Shown here: piece by piece, positions 45,392 through 54,144 of the stretch
Layout: every line of letters starts with the position of its first letter
How positions within the stretch are numbered: the first letter of the stretch is position 1
Assembly (NCBI RefSeq): GCF_036884255.1
Contig: NZ_CP145605.1
Location: forward strand, 5,208,001-5,272,000
DNA from: Paenibacillus tundrae
GTDB lineage: Bacteria; Bacillota; Bacilli; Paenibacillales; Paenibacillaceae
DNA length: 64,000 bases
Reading direction: 5' to 3'
The notes under the pieces: model-generated
What the model was told of the DNA's origin: nothing
What the model saw: the letters and a program-made list of their open reading frames with translations, nothing else
Databases searched by the model: none
Program-made: the position numbers and the translations under genes

Positions 45392-46201
45392 ATGAAATTT
45401 GATCTTCATACACATCATTTTCGTTGTGGTCATGCAGACGGTAATATTCGTGATTATATTGATGCAGGTATTGAGGCTGGACTTCAAGCCATCGGTATAT
45501 CCGACCATACGCCGTACTTTGGCAGTGAAGAGGAGCAGGCGTTTCCGCGAATTGCGATGGCAAAATCGGAATTACGTAACTATGTCGAAGAAGTCCTGTC
45601 ACTGAAACAAGAATATGCGGGCAAAATCGACGTATTACTCGGCATTGAATCCGATTATTTCCCTATCCATGCGAAGCTGTACCGCGATACCCTTGGGCAG
45701 TACCCTTTTGACTATATTATTGGATCTGTTCATCATACCGAGGATGTCAGTATCTTCAATAAGACGCGGTGGAAAGGACTTAGCGACGCACGCAAAGTTG
45801 AAGTGAAAACGAGTTATTATTCCTTGATTCGGGAATCTGCTCAAAGTGGAATGTTTCAGATCTTAGGTCACATTGATGCAATGAAAGGCAACTACCCTTC
45901 CTTCTCCGATATTATTGCAGATGAGGCTATTGATGAGACGCTACAGGTTATTGCCGAATCGAACGTAGCGATTGAGATTAATACGTCAGGCAAAACAAAG
46001 CTTAGCGGAGGCTGGTACCCTTCAGATGCCATTCTCGAACGTGCTCAGCACTACGGTGTGAAAGTAACGTTTGGATCAGATGCTCACAAACCTCAGCGTG
46101 TAGGGGACGAGCTGGAAGAAGTGCGTACTCGCTTGCTGGAGATTGGATTTACCGAATGGGTATATTTCAAACAAAAACAGATGCAGATCGTGCCTTTGTA
46201 A
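45392..46201 (+). CDS. PHP-domain phosphatase, histidinol-phosphatase-like
   Basis: This 269-residue protein has the PHP fold with metal-binding segments FDLHTHHFRCGHADG, GISDHTPYFG, LLGIESDYFP, IGSVHHTE, LGHIDAMKGN and FGSDAHKP. This pattern fits HisK/HisJ-type histidinol-phosphate phosphatase of Gram-positive bacteria, which acts in histidine synthesis. It is not next to other his genes, and some members act on other phosphate esters. AAAGGAAGG precedes the chosen ATG. Confidence 0.85.
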   Translation: MKFDLHTHHFRCGHADGNIRDYIDAGIEAGLQAIGISDHTPYFGSEEEQAFPRIAMAKSELRNYVEEVLSLKQEYAGKIDVLLGIESDYFPIHAKLYRDTLGQYPFDYIIGSVHHTEDVSIFNKTRWKGLSDARKVEVKTSYYSLIRESAQSGMFQILGHIDAMKGNYPSFSDIIADEAIDETLQVIAESNVAIEINTSGKTKLSGGWYPSDAILERAQHYGVKVTFGSDAHKPQRVGDELEEVRTRLLEIGFTEWVYFKQKQMQIVPL

Positions 46202-46228
46202 TGGCACTGCCCGCTTACAGCATGCCAA

Positions 46229-46263
46229 GAACCCCACATGGAGCTTATTCCGTAGTGGGGTTC
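46229..46263 (+). terminator. Terminator after the PHP phosphatase gene
   Basis: GAACCCCAC and GTGGGGTTC form a nine-bp stem around a 17-base loop. The T-run is poor, so termination efficiency is uncertain. Confidence 0.6.
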
Positions 46264-46300
46264 TGTGTTCTCGTAGTGATCTGATTTATATGAGAGCAAA

Positions 46301-46326
46301 AAAAATGAACCCGTTCGCACGGGTTC
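46301..46326 (-). terminator. Terminator of the GNAT gene
   Basis: On the minus strand GAACCCGT and ACGGGTTC close a four-base loop and are followed by ATTTTTTTT. Confidence 0.85.
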
Positions 46327-46463
46327 CAACAGCATAATATATTTATCAAAAAGGGGGTCATGAGATAAGTTTACCCGCTGTCTGTTAGAGTTCAATTGCA
46401 GCTATATTTCATTTGTGTAACAAATAATTTGAAGTGCAAATGAGATGTTTCAACTATCTTATT

Positions 46464-47105
46464 CTATGTCACCTGAGGCTTGTCGAAGACCACGGTCTGG
46501 AGGTTATCCTTCATAGGTACTTGAACCTGTTGCTCTCGGTACATGCTGTATACTTTAACGTCCATCAACGTATTACTTTCACTGGTGGCGTCATTCTCCA
46601 CTGAACCAAAAGAAGGCAACGTCCGTTCATAAGTCATACCGCTTTTGTGTAATACACGCTCAGATGATACGTTAGCTTCGTAACACCGTGCTTCCACTTT
46701 CGACAAGTTTAGCTCCGTAAAACCAAATTCAATCATCCGTCGCAGCGCCTCCGTAGCTATCCCTAATCCCCAACAAGATCTGCTCACGATGTATCCAATC
46801 TGCGCTGTACCCTGCTGTTCATTCCAATGCTGAAACGAAATGATCCCAATGAGCGGTTCTCTACCTTTCCAACATATCCCGTAATGTAGTGATTCAAGCT
46901 TCGCACTACTACTACGAATCTGATTCAATAATCGCCGGGCACGAACCGGTGTTGGCTGGTTCCCCCTGTTCACATAGCGGATAATCTGTGGATCGGAGAA
47001 CAATTCCGACAATGTGCCAAAATCACTCTGACGTAATGATCGAAGCACAAGGCGTTCTGTCCATAGTACAGGCAATCCCTGACTTAGCATTTTTCGGGTC
47101 AGCAT
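46464..47105 (-). CDS. GNAT family N-acetyltransferase (RimJ/RimL type)
   Basis: This 213-residue acetyltransferase has TERLVLRSLRQSDFGTLSELFSDPQIIRYV at the start, GIISFQHWNEQQGTAQIGYIVSRSCWGLGIATEALRRMIEFGF (acetyl-CoA loop) and VEARCYEANVSSERVLHKSGM. These are typical of the RimJ/RimL subgroup that acetylates ribosomal protein N-termini or small amines. The extra 40 residues at the C-terminus have no known role. AAAAGGAGC precedes the ATG. Confidence 0.88.
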   Translation of the reverse strand: MLTRKMLSQGLPVLWTERLVLRSLRQSDFGTLSELFSDPQIIRYVNRGNQPTPVRARRLLNQIRSSSAKLESLHYGICWKGREPLIGIISFQHWNEQQGTAQIGYIVSRSCWGLGIATEALRRMIEFGFTELNLSKVEARCYEANVSSERVLHKSGMTYERTLPSFGSVENDATSESNTLMDVKVYSMYREQQVQVPMKDNLQTVVFDKPQVT

Positions 47106-47266
47106 GACAATCGCTCCTTTTGCCTATCGGGTTTGAGTCCGGTAAGACAAGCATGCTCTGGAGATGATCCGGAAGTATAATATTTGTTATTCAATTCAAA
47201 AACGACGACTACATATCGTGTTGATCCTACACGTCTTACGTTATTATGCCAACACGCGATAAGCTG

Positions 47267-48016
47267 TTATTCCTCAGTCCCGCTTTTCTCCTGTAATCCA
47301 CGGTAAACACCTGTTCGAATCTCTCGAATGTATAACTCAAGTGCTGGTACCCCTGCTTGTTGCGCAACTCGAACTTCCTGCTCAATATCATAGGGAACAC
47401 GGACAAATTGAATATTAATGGCTTGGTTTATATCTCTGTTGCTCTCTCCCTCAAGAATACAATACGAAGCCTGAGGGATATCCAGTGGGTTGCCCACACT
47501 CCCTACATTGAACAGAACTTTCCCATTCAAGTGCTGTAGATACGCATTGTGTACGTCGCCATAACCTATGATATCTGCCTGTCCGAGTTCAGGCTCATTC
47601 GCCGGGGCATCAAACATCGCTATGCGTTTGTCCAGTTCGTCCCATGGTTGTACGCGGTGATATACGCTTTGTGGTGAAGCGTGTACCAAACGAACGGTAC
47701 GACCACTTAACTCGAATTGATGACTAAATGGAAGATTCGCTAAATAGTCTAGTCGTTCCTGCCCAAGCTTGTCTGCTTGCCAAGTAAAGTTCTCATTATC
47801 CCGATTCACGGCAACTAGCTCATCCCAGTTACCCCGAACGACTTGTTCACATGTCTCTCTCACCCGATCAACCACCTGAACTGGATCAGGCCCTTTTCCT
47901 ACGAGGTCGCCAAGACAAAAGATTCGCTTCAGCCCGCGACTCCGAATATCGTTCAATACTGCTTCCCATGCCGTCATATTGCCGTGAATATCGGATACAA
48001 TCGCAATTCGTTCCAT
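47267..48016 (-). CDS. Metallophosphoesterase (YfcE/ApaH-like)
   Basis: This 249-residue calcineurin-like phosphoesterase has the metal motifs SDIHGNMTAWEAVL, CLGDLVGKGPDP, RGNWDE, VHASPQ and GYGDVHNAY. The last of these departs from the usual GHTH, with Asp-Val-His instead of His-Thr-His. It may hydrolyse a phosphodiester or a dinucleotide. TGGAGGTTAG precedes the ATG. It is 58 bp downstream of another metallophosphoesterase gene on the same strand, but the two are of different subfamilies. Confidence 0.87.
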   Translation of the reverse strand: MERIAIVSDIHGNMTAWEAVLNDIRSRGLKRIFCLGDLVGKGPDPVQVVDRVRETCEQVVRGNWDELVAVNRDNENFTWQADKLGQERLDYLANLPFSHQFELSGRTVRLVHASPQSVYHRVQPWDELDKRIAMFDAPANEPELGQADIIGYGDVHNAYLQHLNGKVLFNVGSVGNPLDIPQASYCILEGESNRDINQAINIQFVRVPYDIEQEVRVAQQAGVPALELYIREIRTGVYRGLQEKSGTEE

Positions 48017-48074
48017 CCTGGCTAACCTCCATTCATAACTTGCATATTCATGTAGTCTATTATGTTGATGTATA

Positions 48075-49022
48075 TTATGTTTGATGACTCTGCAAACGAA
48101 ATACAGTGACTTCGGGTCTGCACAAAAAACGAATGGGGAGATGGGTCATTCCGAACCCTCGATTGACATACACCGGCATTTTCGTCCAACCGACATAATA
48201 CAATCCTTTTACAAATTTTTGTGCACCACGAGGAGCAGATAACGCTCCAATCCACGGAAAACGAACCTGGCCGCCGTGGCTATGCCCAGACAACTGTAAT
48301 CCAAAACCATTTGAAGCTGCTCTATCCGCATAGTCGGGTTCATGCATGAGTAACAATTTCCAGATGTCTTCATCCAGACCTTCCATAGCTGTAGCCAAAT
48401 TAGGCTTGCCCGTTAATGCATCATCTAATCCTACGATAGCTATTTGATCCCCATGATGTTGGATAACTACATGAGCATTCCGAAGTAAGGTAAAGCCAGC
48501 CTGCTCAAACATCTTCTCCACTTCTTCTTGCTGCTTCCCCCGGTAATCATGATTACCGAATATTGCAAACTTCCCAAACTTAGCATGCATGGAAGACAGA
48601 GCTGGAATACACTCCCGCATAGGTTCTGCATCTCGCTCCACAATATCTCCCGTAAAACATATCAGATCCGGCTGCTGTTCTTGAATCATAACCGCCAGCT
48701 TCTCGATCTGCTTCACCCCAGTATGGAATCCGATATGAGCATCACTAAACTGAATGAGTCGCAACCCATCAAAGGCACCGGGAAGTTTAGGGAGATTCAA
48801 TTGCACCTGCTTTACTTCCACACGTCGCGGCTCCCATAGCGCATATCCACCTGTAAACACAGTTGCGATCGCTGTCATTAGAATTGTCCGTAACTTTGTA
48901 CTTCGCCGGGAGGGATCATGATCCTTTTCCTGACCAGGAAAAAGGGGCTGCTCTGTCTCATTCTTATCGACTCCACGCCTAATTGGCGTTCCCTTATTGC
49001 TCTTATACGGCACCCTTGCCAT
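48075..49022 (-). CDS. Membrane-anchored metallophosphoesterase (YkuE-like)
   Basis: This 315-residue protein has a polar N-terminus of about 45 residues and one membrane segment (RTILMTAIATVFTGGYALW). The outer calcineurin-like domain has FSDAHIGFHTGV, FTGDIVERDAEP, FGNHDYRG, LLMHEPDY and LSGHSHGGQVRFP. YkuE of B. subtilis is a similar extracytoplasmic enzyme bound to the cell wall; the substrate is unsettled. AGGAGGAGAGGG precedes the chosen ATG. A longer frame upstream lacks a ribosome site. Confidence 0.88.
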   Translation of the reverse strand: MARVPYKSNKGTPIRRGVDKNETEQPLFPGQEKDHDPSRRSTKLRTILMTAIATVFTGGYALWEPRRVEVKQVQLNLPKLPGAFDGLRLIQFSDAHIGFHTGVKQIEKLAVMIQEQQPDLICFTGDIVERDAEPMRECIPALSSMHAKFGKFAIFGNHDYRGKQQEEVEKMFEQAGFTLLRNAHVVIQHHGDQIAIVGLDDALTGKPNLATAMEGLDEDIWKLLLMHEPDYADRAASNGFGLQLSGHSHGGQVRFPWIGALSAPRGAQKFVKGLYYVGWTKMPVYVNRGFGMTHLPIRFLCRPEVTVFRLQSHQT

Positions 49023-49194
49023 GTTCCCTCTCCTCCTTCCGCACGCAATCCATCCCCTCATTATAGCATATTCTGCATCATAAGCTCGGTTCCTTCGCCC
49101 CATTACAAAAAGAAGCCATGTCCCCAAACAACCAAGATCGGAGAACACGACTTCTTATCTATTCCTATTCGATTGAAAGCTGAATTAGTTGCGA

Positions 49195-49959
49195 TTATAC
49201 GCCCAACCAACGTTTGAACATATGTTTCGTTGTTTGTTTGTTCATTTCCGCAATAGAAGTTGTCAATGGAATGCCCTTAGGACAGGATTGCACACAGTTC
49301 TGTGAGTTACCGCAGCCCTCGATTCCTCCATCCTCCATCAACGCTTCCAGACGATCCTCGGCGTTCATCTCACCTGTTGGGTGAGCGTTGAACAGACGCA
49401 CTTGTGAAAGTGCTGCTGGTCCGATAAAATCTGTCTTTTCGTTCACGTTAGGACAAGCTTCCAAGCAAACACCGCATGTCATACATTTGGATAATTCATA
49501 TGCCCATTGACGCTTCTTCTCTGGCATACGCGGACCTGGACCGAGATCATAGGTACCGTCAATTGGAATCCATGCTTTTACCCGTTTCAGGGCGTTAAAC
49601 ATCCGGTTACGGTCAATGACGAGGTCACGCACCACAGGGAATGTTTTCATTGGTTCAATACGAACCGGTTGCTCCAACTTATCGATCAATGCAGCACACG
49701 CTTGGCGCGGCTTACCGTTGATCACCATAGAGCATGCTCCACAAACCTCTTCCAGACAGTTCGATTCCCAACATACTGGAGCAATCGACTTACCCTCTGT
49801 ATTAACAGGGTTCCGCTGAATCTCCATCAGGGCGCTGATCACATTCATATTGGGACGGTACGGAAGTTCGAACTCTTCGTTATACGAAGCTGATTCTGGG
49901 CTATCCTGACGTGTGATGATAAACTTGACGGTTTTGTTCGCTGTTGCTGGTTCCGCCAT
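49195..49959 (-). CDS. sdhB: Succinate dehydrogenase iron-sulfur subunit
   Basis: This 254-residue subunit carries the electron path of complex II from FAD to quinone. The plant-type [2Fe-2S] ligands are in CWESNCLEEVCGACSMVING...C, the [4Fe-4S] set in CMTCGVCLEACP, and the [3Fe-4S] set in CGNSQNCVQSCPKGIPL. AAGGAGGGG precedes the ATG. It is the third gene of sdhCAB, but is separated from sdhA by an unusual 216-bp structured spacer. Confidence 0.96.
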   Translation of the reverse strand: MAEPATANKTVKFIITRQDSPESASYNEEFELPYRPNMNVISALMEIQRNPVNTEGKSIAPVCWESNCLEEVCGACSMVINGKPRQACAALIDKLEQPVRIEPMKTFPVVRDLVIDRNRMFNALKRVKAWIPIDGTYDLGPGPRMPEKKRQWAYELSKCMTCGVCLEACPNVNEKTDFIGPAALSQVRLFNAHPTGEMNAEDRLEALMEDGGIEGCGNSQNCVQSCPKGIPLTTSIAEMNKQTTKHMFKRWLGV

Positions 49960-50061
49960 ATCGTAGTCCCCTCCTTGGTGACGATGATTGTATTGCTATC
50001 GTTATAAGACCAACATGTTACACGTAGCCACTCCGCCGACAGAAGATCCTTCCGATCGCTG

Positions 50062-50112
50062 TTATCCCCAGATTTCTTGATCCACCTTAACAGGGTTAAA
50101 ATCCGGGGATAA
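50062..50112 (-). other. Structured spacer between sdhA and sdhB
   Basis: TTATCCCCAGATTT and AAATCCGGGGATAA form a 14-bp stem with one G-U or mismatch and contain an inner TTAAC/GTTAA hairpin. A second perfect palindrome, GTTAAGGTGTTAAC, lies at 50154-50167 just behind the sdhA stop. It could be an attenuator, an RNA-processing site or a member of another repeat family. Confidence 0.5.
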
Positions 50113-50175
50113 AGGCGAGCGCTTCGCTTCTTCAGTATTCTTCTGTCTTCTCCGTTAAGGTGTTAACTTTACTTA

Positions 50176-51918
50176 TTAATCTTTGGAGTAGTCACGGATC
50201 CGTGGTGGGATCAGGGAAACGTCTACTGGCTCGTACGAGATTTGTGGACCTTCCTTCGACCAGCTTGCGATGGTCGTTTTGAGGAACTCCTCATCGTTAC
50301 GTTCCGTAAACTCAGGTTTGTAATGCGCGCCGCGGCTTTCGTTACGCAACAATGCGCCCAGCGTCATGGCTTCAGCCAATTCAAGCATGTTCCACAACTG
50401 GCGGGTAAATGCCGCACCAGGGTTATTCCAACCTGAAGTGTCATACATGTTGATTTTGCCATAACGTTCTTTCAATTCCTTGATCTTGCCAATGGTTGCT
50501 TCAAGCTTGTCATTGTAACGCACAACCGTCATGTTGGCTGTCATCCACTCGCCAAGCTCTTTATGAATAACGTAAGCATTCTCATTACCTTGCATCTTCA
50601 TGATGCCTTCGTATTTATTCGTTTGTTGTTTCGTATAGTTATCGAAGACGGAGGAAGAAATATCAGCAGACGATTTTTTGAGTCCTTTGATATATTCAGC
50701 CGCTTTTGGTCCAGCGACCATACCGCCGTAAATGGCCGACACCAGAGAGTTTGCACCAAGTCGGTTCGCTCCGTGGTATTGATACTCACACTCACCTGCT
50801 GCAAACAGTCCCGGAATGTTAGTCATTTGGTTGTAATCTACCCACATACCGCCCATGGAATAGTGGACTGCCGGGAAGATTTTCATAGGGATTTTACGTG
50901 GATCGTCACCCATGAACTTCTCATAGATCTCGATAATTCCACCGAGCTTCACATCCAGCTCTTTAGGATCTTTGTGGGACAGATCGAGGTATACCATGTT
51001 CTCGCCATTGACCCCAAGACCCATATCTACGCAGACGCTGAAGATTTCACGAGTCGCGATGTCACGCGGTACAAGGTTACCATAGGATGGATACTTCTCT
51101 TCAAGGAAGTACCATGGCTTACCGTCTTTATATGTCCAGATCCGTCCACCTTCACCACGTGCAGATTCTGACATAAGACGAAGCTTGTCATCACCCGGAA
51201 TAGCCGTTGGGTGAATCTGAATGAACTCACCGTTTGCGTAATTTACACCTTGTTGATACACGGCACTTGCCGCTGTACCTGTGTTAATTACGGAGTTAGT
51301 TGTTTTTCCGAAAATGATACCTGGGCCACCGCTCGCAAGAATAACTGCTTCGGCCGGGAAGGTCTGAACCTTCATCGTTTTCAGGTCTTGTGCTACAATG
51401 CCTCGGCACACACCTTCATCATCGACAACAGCCTGTAGGAATTCCCAGTTCTCATACTTCGTAACTAGCCCCGCTGCTTCCCAGCGACGCACCTGCTCGT
51501 CTAGAGCATACAGCAACTGTTGTCCTGTCGTTGCTCCTGCGAATGCTGTACGGTGATGCTTCGTACCTCCGAAACGACGGAAATCAAGCAAACCTTCCGG
51601 TGTCCGGTTAAACATAACGCCCATTCTGTCCATCAAGTGGATGATGCCTGGCGCTGCTTCACACATCGCCTTAACTGGTGGCTGGTTCGCGAGGAAGTCG
51701 CCGCCATATACCGTATCGTCAAAGTGGACCCAAGGAGAATCTCCCTCACCCTTGGTATTTACCGCACCGTTGATACCGCCTTGGGCACATACGGAGTGAG
51801 ATCTTTTAACTGGTACTAGTGAAAATAAATGAACATGAACTCCGGCTTCAGCCGATTTGATCGCCGCCATCAAACCTGCGAGACCGCCGCCCACAATAAT
51901 TACATTAGATGATGCCAT
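50176..51918 (-). CDS. sdhA: Succinate dehydrogenase flavoprotein subunit
   Basis: This 580-residue subunit oxidises succinate to fumarate with covalently bound FAD. The FAD-binding start VGGGLAGLMAAIKSAEAGVHVHLFS, the FAD-His loop SHSVCAQGGINGA, the HPTAIPGDDKL active-site region, MGGMWVDYNQMTNIPGLFAAGECEYQYHGANRLGANSLVSAIYGG and the C-terminal capping RGAHYKPEFTERND are seen. AAAGGAGTG precedes the ATG. It follows sdhC with a short repeat copy in between. Confidence 0.96.
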   Translation of the reverse strand: MASSNVIIVGGGLAGLMAAIKSAEAGVHVHLFSLVPVKRSHSVCAQGGINGAVNTKGEGDSPWVHFDDTVYGGDFLANQPPVKAMCEAAPGIIHLMDRMGVMFNRTPEGLLDFRRFGGTKHHRTAFAGATTGQQLLYALDEQVRRWEAAGLVTKYENWEFLQAVVDDEGVCRGIVAQDLKTMKVQTFPAEAVILASGGPGIIFGKTTNSVINTGTAASAVYQQGVNYANGEFIQIHPTAIPGDDKLRLMSESARGEGGRIWTYKDGKPWYFLEEKYPSYGNLVPRDIATREIFSVCVDMGLGVNGENMVYLDLSHKDPKELDVKLGGIIEIYEKFMGDDPRKIPMKIFPAVHYSMGGMWVDYNQMTNIPGLFAAGECEYQYHGANRLGANSLVSAIYGGMVAGPKAAEYIKGLKKSSADISSSVFDNYTKQQTNKYEGIMKMQGNENAYVIHKELGEWMTANMTVVRYNDKLEATIGKIKELKERYGKINMYDTSGWNNPGAAFTRQLWNMLELAEAMTLGALLRNESRGAHYKPEFTERNDEEFLKTTIASWSKEGPQISYEPVDVSLIPPRIRDYSKD

Positions 51919-51954
51919 TGCTGTTCACTCCTTTATAAGTCAGCATTTATAAAA

Positions 51955-52027
51955 GTTGTTCAAAAAGTCCGCTTCTCTATCTTCATTCCACCTTCTCGGT
52001 AGTTAAAACCGTACTTTTTGAACACGA
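51955..52027. repeat. Internally deleted copy of the GTTCAAAAAG interspersed repeat (copy C)
   Basis: GTTGTTCAAAAAGTCCGC at the left and CTTTTTGAACACGAATT at the right match both ends of the copy near 60.4 kb, with about 130 bp of the interior missing. It lies in the sdhC-sdhA spacer, starting 17 bases behind the sdhC stop. Confidence 0.75.
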
Positions 52028-52043
52028 ATTGAAAGCTAAATGC

Positions 52044-52712
52044 TTAGATCAGAACTGATTTAACTGCGTCAATCATTGAAGTTGCAACTTGGAAATCAAT
52101 GCTACGGAAAGCAAATAATGAAGCAATAAACATGATAGAAACAATACCGAACAAGCTCATGCATACGTAAGAGGATACACGCTGTGCACGCGGACCAACT
52201 GTAATCCCCCAGCTAACGAGGAACGACCACAGGCCATTGGCAAAGTGATATGACGCCGCAACCACGCTGATCATATATATAGCAAAGGTTATCGGGTTCG
52301 TCACAGCATCATGAATGACGCCGCCAATCTCTTCATGTGTTACGTTACCCAGCGCAATTTGTACACGCGTCTCCCATACGTGCCAGATAACGAATACAAA
52401 CGTAATGACACCACTGATCCGCTGCAAGGTGTAGCGCCAGTTACGTTCATTGCCGTACCTACCCACGTTAGGCTTGGCCTGATAGGCAATATAAAGACCG
52501 TAAACACCGTGAAAGAACAACGGCAGCCAAATGAGTGTAGCCTCAATAACAATAACCAGAGGCAAGCCATTCAGAAATGCAACAGCTTTGTAAAACCCTT
52601 CTGTGCCGCCTTCAACTGCTGTGAAGTTTGTCACCAAATGCTCAAGAAAAAACAAACTGAGCGGAATGACGCCGAGCAAGGAGTGCAGCTTTCTGGAGTA
52701 AAACCCTTTCAT
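52044..52712 (-). CDS. sdhC: Succinate dehydrogenase cytochrome b558 subunit
   Basis: This 222-residue membrane anchor binds two haems and menaquinone in Bacillus-type complex II. It has five hydrophobic segments, with conserved His residues in RKLHSLLG, LEHLVTNF, FFHGVYGLYIAY, VIWHVWETRVQ and SYHFANGLWSFLVSWG acting as haem ligand candidates. The start MKGFYSRKLH was chosen, as AAAGGGGAT lies before it; a longer frame of 13 codons has no ribosome site. No sdhD gene is present, as expected for this single-anchor type. It is the first gene of the operon. Confidence 0.94.
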   Translation of the reverse strand: MKGFYSRKLHSLLGVIPLSLFFLEHLVTNFTAVEGGTEGFYKAVAFLNGLPLVIVIEATLIWLPLFFHGVYGLYIAYQAKPNVGRYGNERNWRYTLQRISGVITFVFVIWHVWETRVQIALGNVTHEEIGGVIHDAVTNPITFAIYMISVVAASYHFANGLWSFLVSWGITVGPRAQRVSSYVCMSLFGIVSIMFIASLFAFRSIDFQVATSMIDAVKSVLI

Positions 52713-52775
52713 AAAATGTCGATCCCCTTTCGCTAAATACAACGTTTTCATAAATTAGTTCACTATCACACACAA

Positions 52776-52797
52776 ACCTTTCCTGTGGGAAAGGTTC
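52776..52797. other. Hairpin in the sdh leader
   Basis: AACCTTTCC and GGAAAGGTT form a perfect nine-bp stem 60-85 bases before the sdhC start. It could influence leader stability; no known regulator is tied to it. Confidence 0.4.
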
Positions 52798-52897
52798 GAC
52801 AAATTGTTCCGTTTTCGTCAGGTGTGAACAACTTGTGTCACAATTCATGTTACTCTTTTTTTTCTTATAAGGGAATTGCAATATAATTATTAATTGT

Positions 52898-52915
52898 TAT
52901 AACCTATAGGTATAA
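52898..52915. promoter_or_regulatory. Dyad in the sdhC-LysR divergent region, candidate operator
   Basis: ATAACCTATAGGTAT is a near dyad that differs by one base from the ATAA-N7-TTAT pattern bound by B. subtilis CcpC, a LysR regulator of citrate-cycle genes. It lies between sdhC and a divergent LysR gene. Function is inference. Confidence 0.4.
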
Positions 52916-53066
52916 GCATTGAAACATTGGACAAGTATTACATACAACATCGAAAATCTTTTTTCAAGGATATGCATCACGCTTAATCACCAAGACAGAT
53001 CTTACCTTCAATATGCACAAGAATTCAGACGTAAAGACATCTGAAATGGAAGCGAGGTTAACGTCT

Positions 53067-53990
53067 ATGTTTGAGGACTTAAACGCCTTTGCGGCGGTCG
53101 TGGAACAATCAAGTCTAAACCGTGCATCCAAGCTGTTGAACCTATCACAGCCCGCTCTTTCTCGTAAAATTGCTAAATTAGAGGATGAACTCGGGGTAGC
53201 TCTCTTTCATCGTCGGGGTAAACGGCTTGAATTAACAAGCGTGGGGCAGCTCGCCTATACTTTTGCCGTTGAACAGAAACAACAGCAACAGAAGTTCCTA
53301 AACATGCTTGCCCAGTACAAAGACGAGGAGCAGAGCACGATCACTCTAGGAGCCAGCCTAACCACCCTTCAAACGACGTTGCCCCCTCTGGTCAATGCAT
53401 TTATGGAGAAACATCCAAACGCAGAGCTTAAGCTGTTAACGGGTAAAACCCATGAAATTGTCTCTTTTGTCCGTGATAAAAAAGCCGATGTTGGTATTGT
53501 CGCTTCTTCCATTAATGAAGCAGGGTTAAACTGCATTCCGCTCTTTGATGACCATCTAGAGCTTGTTGTCCCCTTAACTCATCCGTTGTCTGGACGTGAA
53601 GCAGATATGGAGGACTTGCACGAACTACCGATGATCACCTTTTCTAAAGGCACATGGTATCGCAAACTAACAGACGACTTGTTCCACCGCTGTGCTGTTA
53701 TGCCTGATATTCGTATGGAGATCGATTCCTTCGAAGCGATCGTGCGTCTATTACCTACATGCAAAGCGGCTGCTCTTCTACCCAAATCATATCTTCGTCC
53801 CCAACTGCTTGCGGACAACGACCTGGTATCTGTTTATCTACCTGAGTTGCAGCAAACTAGGCGAACCACGAGCATGATCTATGGGCACAAGGAAGATCTC
53901 AGCAAGACATCCAGACAGTGGGTAAAAGAAACGGCTGCGCTATTTACAGCAAAGACGCCGCTATCCTCTAAGAGAACAACGACGCCTTAG
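53067..53990 (+). CDS. LysR-type transcriptional regulator, divergent from sdhCAB
   Basis: This 307-residue regulator has the winged helix segment SSLNRASKLLNLSQPALSRKIAKLEDELG (residues about 16-44) and an effector domain with ITLGASLTTLQTTLPPLVNAFMEKHPNAELKLLTG. GAGG precedes the chosen ATG by nine bases; an 18-codon longer frame lacks a site. Being divergent from sdhC suggests control of the citrate cycle, in a manner comparable to CcpC, but this is not proven by sequence. Confidence 0.87.
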   Translation: MFEDLNAFAAVVEQSSLNRASKLLNLSQPALSRKIAKLEDELGVALFHRRGKRLELTSVGQLAYTFAVEQKQQQQKFLNMLAQYKDEEQSTITLGASLTTLQTTLPPLVNAFMEKHPNAELKLLTGKTHEIVSFVRDKKADVGIVASSINEAGLNCIPLFDDHLELVVPLTHPLSGREADMEDLHELPMITFSKGTWYRKLTDDLFHRCAVMPDIRMEIDSFEAIVRLLPTCKAAALLPKSYLRPQLLADNDLVSVYLPELQQTRRTTSMIYGHKEDLSKTSRQWVKETAALFTAKTPLSSKRTTTP

Positions 53991-54144
53991 TCCATGTATC
54001 CTATTTCACCTTAATCACGAAAGCCATTTACCAAATCGAATCATCTTTTAACATCTCCAACGGCCAAGGCAATCGCTTTAGTTACATTTCAATCATTTGT
54101 ATCCTTCGTCACATCAATGTGTTAGTCACAGCCATGGGGTAATC

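Noticed and set aside
53067-53990. Naming the LysR gene ccpC
   Set aside because: Only one imperfect dyad and the location support it; the protein itself was not recognisable as CcpC by eye.
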